Source: Deltaproteobacteria bacterium
GTDB lineage: Bacteria; Desulfobacterota; Binatia; UBA9968
DNA length: 7,286 nucleotides
Direction of reading: 5' to 3'
Assembly (NCBI GenBank): GCA_016183075.1
Contig: JACPFH010000213.1
Coordinates: 1-7,286 of the forward strand
In this document: piece by piece, positions 6,068-7,286 of the stretch
Layout of the letters: every line of letters begins with the position of its first letter
Position numbering within the stretch: the stretch's first letter is position 1
The notes under the pieces: generated by a model
Told to the model about the DNA's origin: nothing
Database searches by the model: none
The model's input: only the letters and a program-made list of their open reading frames with translations
Made by a program: the position numbers and the translations under genes

Positions 6068-6096
6068 AGTATGTGATTCAATTGTTTCCTTGTCAA
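6068..6096 (-). promoter_or_regulatory. Sigma70-like promoter for the XRE/transposase-like gene
   Basis: On the minus strand TTGACA (6091-6096) and CATACT (6068-6073) are separated by exactly 17 bases. The -10 box ends 10 bases before ATG 6057, so the predicted transcript has a leader of only a few bases, fitting the lack of a ribosome site. The -35 box lies in an imperfect palindrome, TTTCTTG-a-CAAGGAAA, a possible operator that shares CTTGACAA with the promoter at 1034-1041. Confidence 0.6.
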
Positions 6097-6113
6097 GAAA
6101 ATTATTTTGCAAA

Positions 6114-6629
6114 TTAATATGGGGGTCCGCGCAGAACCTCGCCAACGGTGCTGCCCCGCACATTCCGAGCCGCAACACGGAGAGAATGTCCTTCGTCTCC
6201 ACATAAACAGTTCGATGCCAGGCAGCGACCATCGAGCTTTGAATGAACCCTCTGGGTGTGCCCGCAGGTGCAGGCACGACCATTCACTGAGCGATCGGCT
6301 CCACGTTGGCCGATGCGGCGCTGGTCGGTGTACTTGCGGGCAGGCCGACCGTCAGGGTTGGCGGCTTCTTCGCGCCCCAGGATTACGCTATAAATTTGCT
6401 CCTCTGCGGCGGCGTTTGGGCAGCCCGCATGACACCGGTCGCGAGCTTGATATTCAGCGCACCGCATGATCGCGATGGAAGAAAGCCGGCGTGGACAATA
6501 GATTGATCCCGTGAACTCCGTGTCGGGGGTGACGTGCGTAATCGTGCCCCCCGCCTGAGCTCCGGTCGGAGGCCAGCTTATGGTCGGAAAAAAAAGGTTG
6601 CCCGGTTTCCCCCGCACGCGATGTATCAC
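6114..6629 (-). CDS. Cys/His-rich putative zinc-binding protein
   Basis: Up to 171 residues with two metal-like clusters. The first is C45, C57, C66 and C70 (IYCPRRLSSIAIMRCAEYQA followed by RDRCHAGCP). The second is ACTCGHTQRVHSKLDGRCLA followed by SNCLC: C120, C122, H124, H129, C136, C141 and C143, a C-x-C-G-H-x4-H-x6-C-x4-C-x-C pattern seen in small phage and bacterial hypothetical proteins. Between them lies a charged linker. The start is uncertain. GTG 6629 keeps the first cysteine of the upper cluster, while ATG 6467 (MRCAEYQ) would drop it; neither has a ribosome site. The first 40 residues look less like protein and include an eight-T run, so the true start may lie inside. Role unknown; nucleic-acid binding is a guess from the cysteine patterns. 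It is the gene nearest the element end. Confidence 0.5.
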   Translation of the reverse strand: MIHRVRGKPGNLFFPTISWPPTGAQAGGTITHVTPDTEFTGSIYCPRRLSSIAIMRCAEYQARDRCHAGCPNAAAEEQIYSVILGREEAANPDGRPARKYTDQRRIGQRGADRSVNGRACTCGHTQRVHSKLDGRCLASNCLCGDEGHSLRVAARNVRGSTVGEVLRGPPY

Positions 6630-6638
6630 GACAAGGCA

Positions 6639-6667
6639 ACTCTAAACTAAAACAGCATTTTAAACAA
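6639..6667 (-). promoter_or_regulatory. Weak putative promoter before the zinc-protein gene
   Basis: Minus-strand TTGTTT (6662-6667), a 17-base spacer, then TAGAGT (6639-6644). The match is modest, but the position is right: the predicted start site falls only a few bases before GTG 6629. Confidence 0.25.
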
Positions 6668-6704
6668 ACCGTAACCCCCCTTTTTTCACCGACCTCCCAG
6701 TGTG

Positions 6705-6731
6705 AAAACGGCGCCGTTAGGGCGCGGTTTT
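6705..6731. terminator. Bidirectional intrinsic-terminator-like hairpin
   Basis: AAAACGGCGCC and GGCGCGGTTTT-type arms pair in 10 of 11 positions around the loop GTTAG, giving a GC-rich stem flanked by A4 on one side and T4 on the other. This is the usual form of a terminator working in both directions. On the minus strand it would stop transcription coming from the tRNA side before the prophage genes. Confidence 0.55.
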
Positions 6732-6742
6732 GCCGTTCAACC

Positions 6743-6756
6743 AGTGCACCTGGATC
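6743..6756 (-). repeat. Outlying copy of the AATCCAAGTGCACT site
   Basis: AGTGCACCTGGATC matches 12 of 14 bases of the reverse complement of the array unit at 6837-6917. It sits about 95 bp from the array, just beyond the terminator-like hairpin. Confidence 0.5.
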
Positions 6757-6767
6757 GGGCTATACTG

Positions 6768-6790
6768 ACCCCTAGTGGGGTTTGATTTTT
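6768..6790 (+). terminator. Small hairpin followed by T-run
   Basis: ACCCC (6768-6772) and GGGGT (6777-6781) pair around TAGT and are followed by TTGATTTTT. The shape is that of a weak intrinsic terminator on the plus strand, but no plus-strand gene is seen to use it, so it may be chance. Confidence 0.3.
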
Positions 6791-6836
6791 GGGTGGACGC
6801 CTCGCTAAAAGCGCAGTCGCGGCATGGACTTACGCC

Positions 6837-6917
6837 AATCCAAGTGCACTACTTGAAATCCAAGTGCACTCGGTCGGCCAATAGTGCACTTGGGTACGAA
6901 CGGACTGCACTTGGATT
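6837..6917. repeat. Mirrored array of four AATCCAAGTGCACT sites
   Basis: Two identical direct copies of AATCCAAGTGCACT lie at 6837-6850 and 6857-6870, exactly 20 bp apart. Two inverted copies follow at 6883-6896 (12 of 14) and 6904-6917 (13 of 14), 21 bp apart. The layout is two forward units then two reverse units, spaced at about two helical turns, so a protein would contact one face of the DNA. Each full copy contains the palindrome GTGCAC. It resembles a phage operator cluster, iterons or a partition site. No protein in the window can be assigned to it. Confidence 0.75.
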
Positions 6918-7007
6918 GGAACAGGGGTCGCTCTCTCTAGTTGACTAAAAGTGTTTGTGTGGCAGGGACTTACGGACTGCTTTAAGGGCGGCTGGCACGC
7001 ACCCTCA
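6918..7007. other. Stretch with no gene
   Basis: Nothing coding is seen. It holds the second copy of GGCA-n-GGACTTACG (6961-6974); the first is at 6821-6834, exactly 140 bp away, with 13 of 14 bases equal. The pair brackets the GTGCAC array. Confidence 0.4.
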
Positions 7008-7187
7008 GGGAAAATACCGTGAAACTTTCCGGCGCCGCGGGGAAAATTATTCTGCGACTCCGGTCCGCCCTATGGGCTAAAAGCTCGGCCGGCTTCCTAT
7101 CCTAACCTATTAAATTCCCGAAGTTTCCGCGCGATTTCCCAGGTTCTCACGCGATTTCCCGCCCGCGGAAAAATAATTCGCCGACTA
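7008..7187. repeat. Cluster of 20-23 bp related repeats, candidate transposase-binding end
   Basis: On the minus strand GGGAAATCGCG occurs at 7150-7160 and 7130-7140 (20 bp apart), and a partial third unit GGGAAT follows at 7114-7119 (21 bp on). The unit GGGAAATCGCGCGGAAACTT (minus) resembles GGGAAAATACCGTGAAACTT (plus, 7008-7027) in inverted orientation. A second pair, GGGAAAATTATTCTGCGACT (from 7040) and CGGAAAAATAATTCGCCGACT (7166-7186), are imperfect direct repeats. Multiple about 20-bp units near an element edge are typical of Mu/Tn7-family ends. A possible terminal TGTGTTAG (minus strand) lies at about 7185-7192. Confidence 0.45.
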
Positions 7188-7212
7188 ACACAAGTTCAAA
7201 CCAAGGGGAATT

Positions 7213-7286
7213 TGGTGCCCGGAGCCGGAGTTGAACCGGCACGGAACCTTGCGATTCCTCGGGATTTTAAGTCCCGTGTGTCTACC
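7213..7286 (-). tRNA. tRNA-Leu(UAA), 5' end outside the window
   Basis: The minus strand reads GGTAGACACACGGGACTTAA and continues to CTCCGGGCACCA. The anticodon stem CGGGA/TCCCG encloses CTTAAAA, with anticodon TAA at 7267-7269. A long variable arm (GAGGAATCGCAAGGTTC) marks a class II tRNA, and the T arm GCCGG-TTCAACT-CCGGC is intact. The 3' end has an encoded CCA (7213-7215). About the first 15 bases, including the 5' acceptor strand (expected GCCCGGA), lie beyond the window edge. tRNA genes are common neighbours or targets of mobile elements. Confidence 0.93.

Noticed and set aside
5368..6204. Upstream extension of the XRE/transposase-like protein to 6204
   Set aside because: The added 49 residues cross the promoter at 6068-6096 and the end of the zinc-protein gene and do not resemble protein; ATG 6057 starts exactly at the HTH domain.
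6107..6506. Plus-strand Cys-rich frames at 6107-6469 and 6306-6506
   Set aside because: Their cysteines arise from the complement of the minus-strand zinc-motif gene. The minus-strand frame carries the ordered C/H spacing, and no plus-strand ribosome site is seen.
6837..6917. CRISPR array
   Set aside because: The repeats are 14 bp, in both orientations, with gaps of only 6-12 bp, so they are binding sites rather than repeat-spacer units.
7213..7286. tRNA 3' end as a phage attachment site for a site-specific integrase
   Set aside because: No integrase gene is present in the window, no second copy of the tRNA 3' sequence is seen, and the transposase found is of the Mu type, which does not use attachment sites.

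Overview
The window looks like one end of a transposable (Mu-type) prophage, or a rearranged relic of one, in a moderately GC-rich bacterium, next to a tRNA-Leu(UAA) gene. The host cannot be named from the sequence. The tRNA with its encoded CCA and the sigma70-like promoters fit a proteobacterium or a similar phylum, but that is inference. All supported protein genes, and the tRNA, lie on the minus strand, so the window is best read from right to left.

Right end (7286 to about 6630): most of a tRNA-Leu(UAA) gene, cut by the window edge. About 580 bp without genes follow, and they are rich in repeats. Next to the tRNA are several related 20-23 bp repeats in both orientations (GGGAAATCGCG / GGGAAAA types), which resemble the transposase-binding repeats at the ends of Mu/Tn7-type elements. 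Further in is a mirrored array of four AATCCAAGTGCACT sites, with a fifth outlying copy, which looks like an operator or replication/partition site. Two hairpins, one a plausible bidirectional terminator, complete the stretch.

Middle right (6629 to 5368): a Cys/His-rich putative zinc protein, then a promoter placed almost on top of the start codon of a two-part DNA-binding protein. That protein has an XRE-like HTH followed by a Mu/TnsB-type transposase DNA-binding region, but no DDE catalytic core. It carries a perfect A-AAA-AAG slippery heptamer near its C terminus.

Middle (5357 to 1808): phage structural genes. A tail-assembly-chaperone-like gene appears to need a -1 frameshift. It is followed by a short tape-measure-like protein and then by an intact HK97-fold major capsid protein. 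The order (tail before head) is unusual. No terminase, portal or head protease is present here.

Left (1564 to 1): a small zinc-finger protein, an excisionase-like HTH protein, a RadC-family JAB/JAMM protein behind a palindrome-rich promoter, and the first 153 residues of a Mu-type transposase running off the left edge. These four genes are tightly packed and look like an early/transposition operon.

Taken together, the left operon would supply transposition and its control, the middle block virion parts, and the right end the element terminus and regulatory sites. Late genes sitting between two transposase-like genes is the main oddity. GTGCAC-centred sites at both ends suggest shared regulation, but no binding protein is identified.
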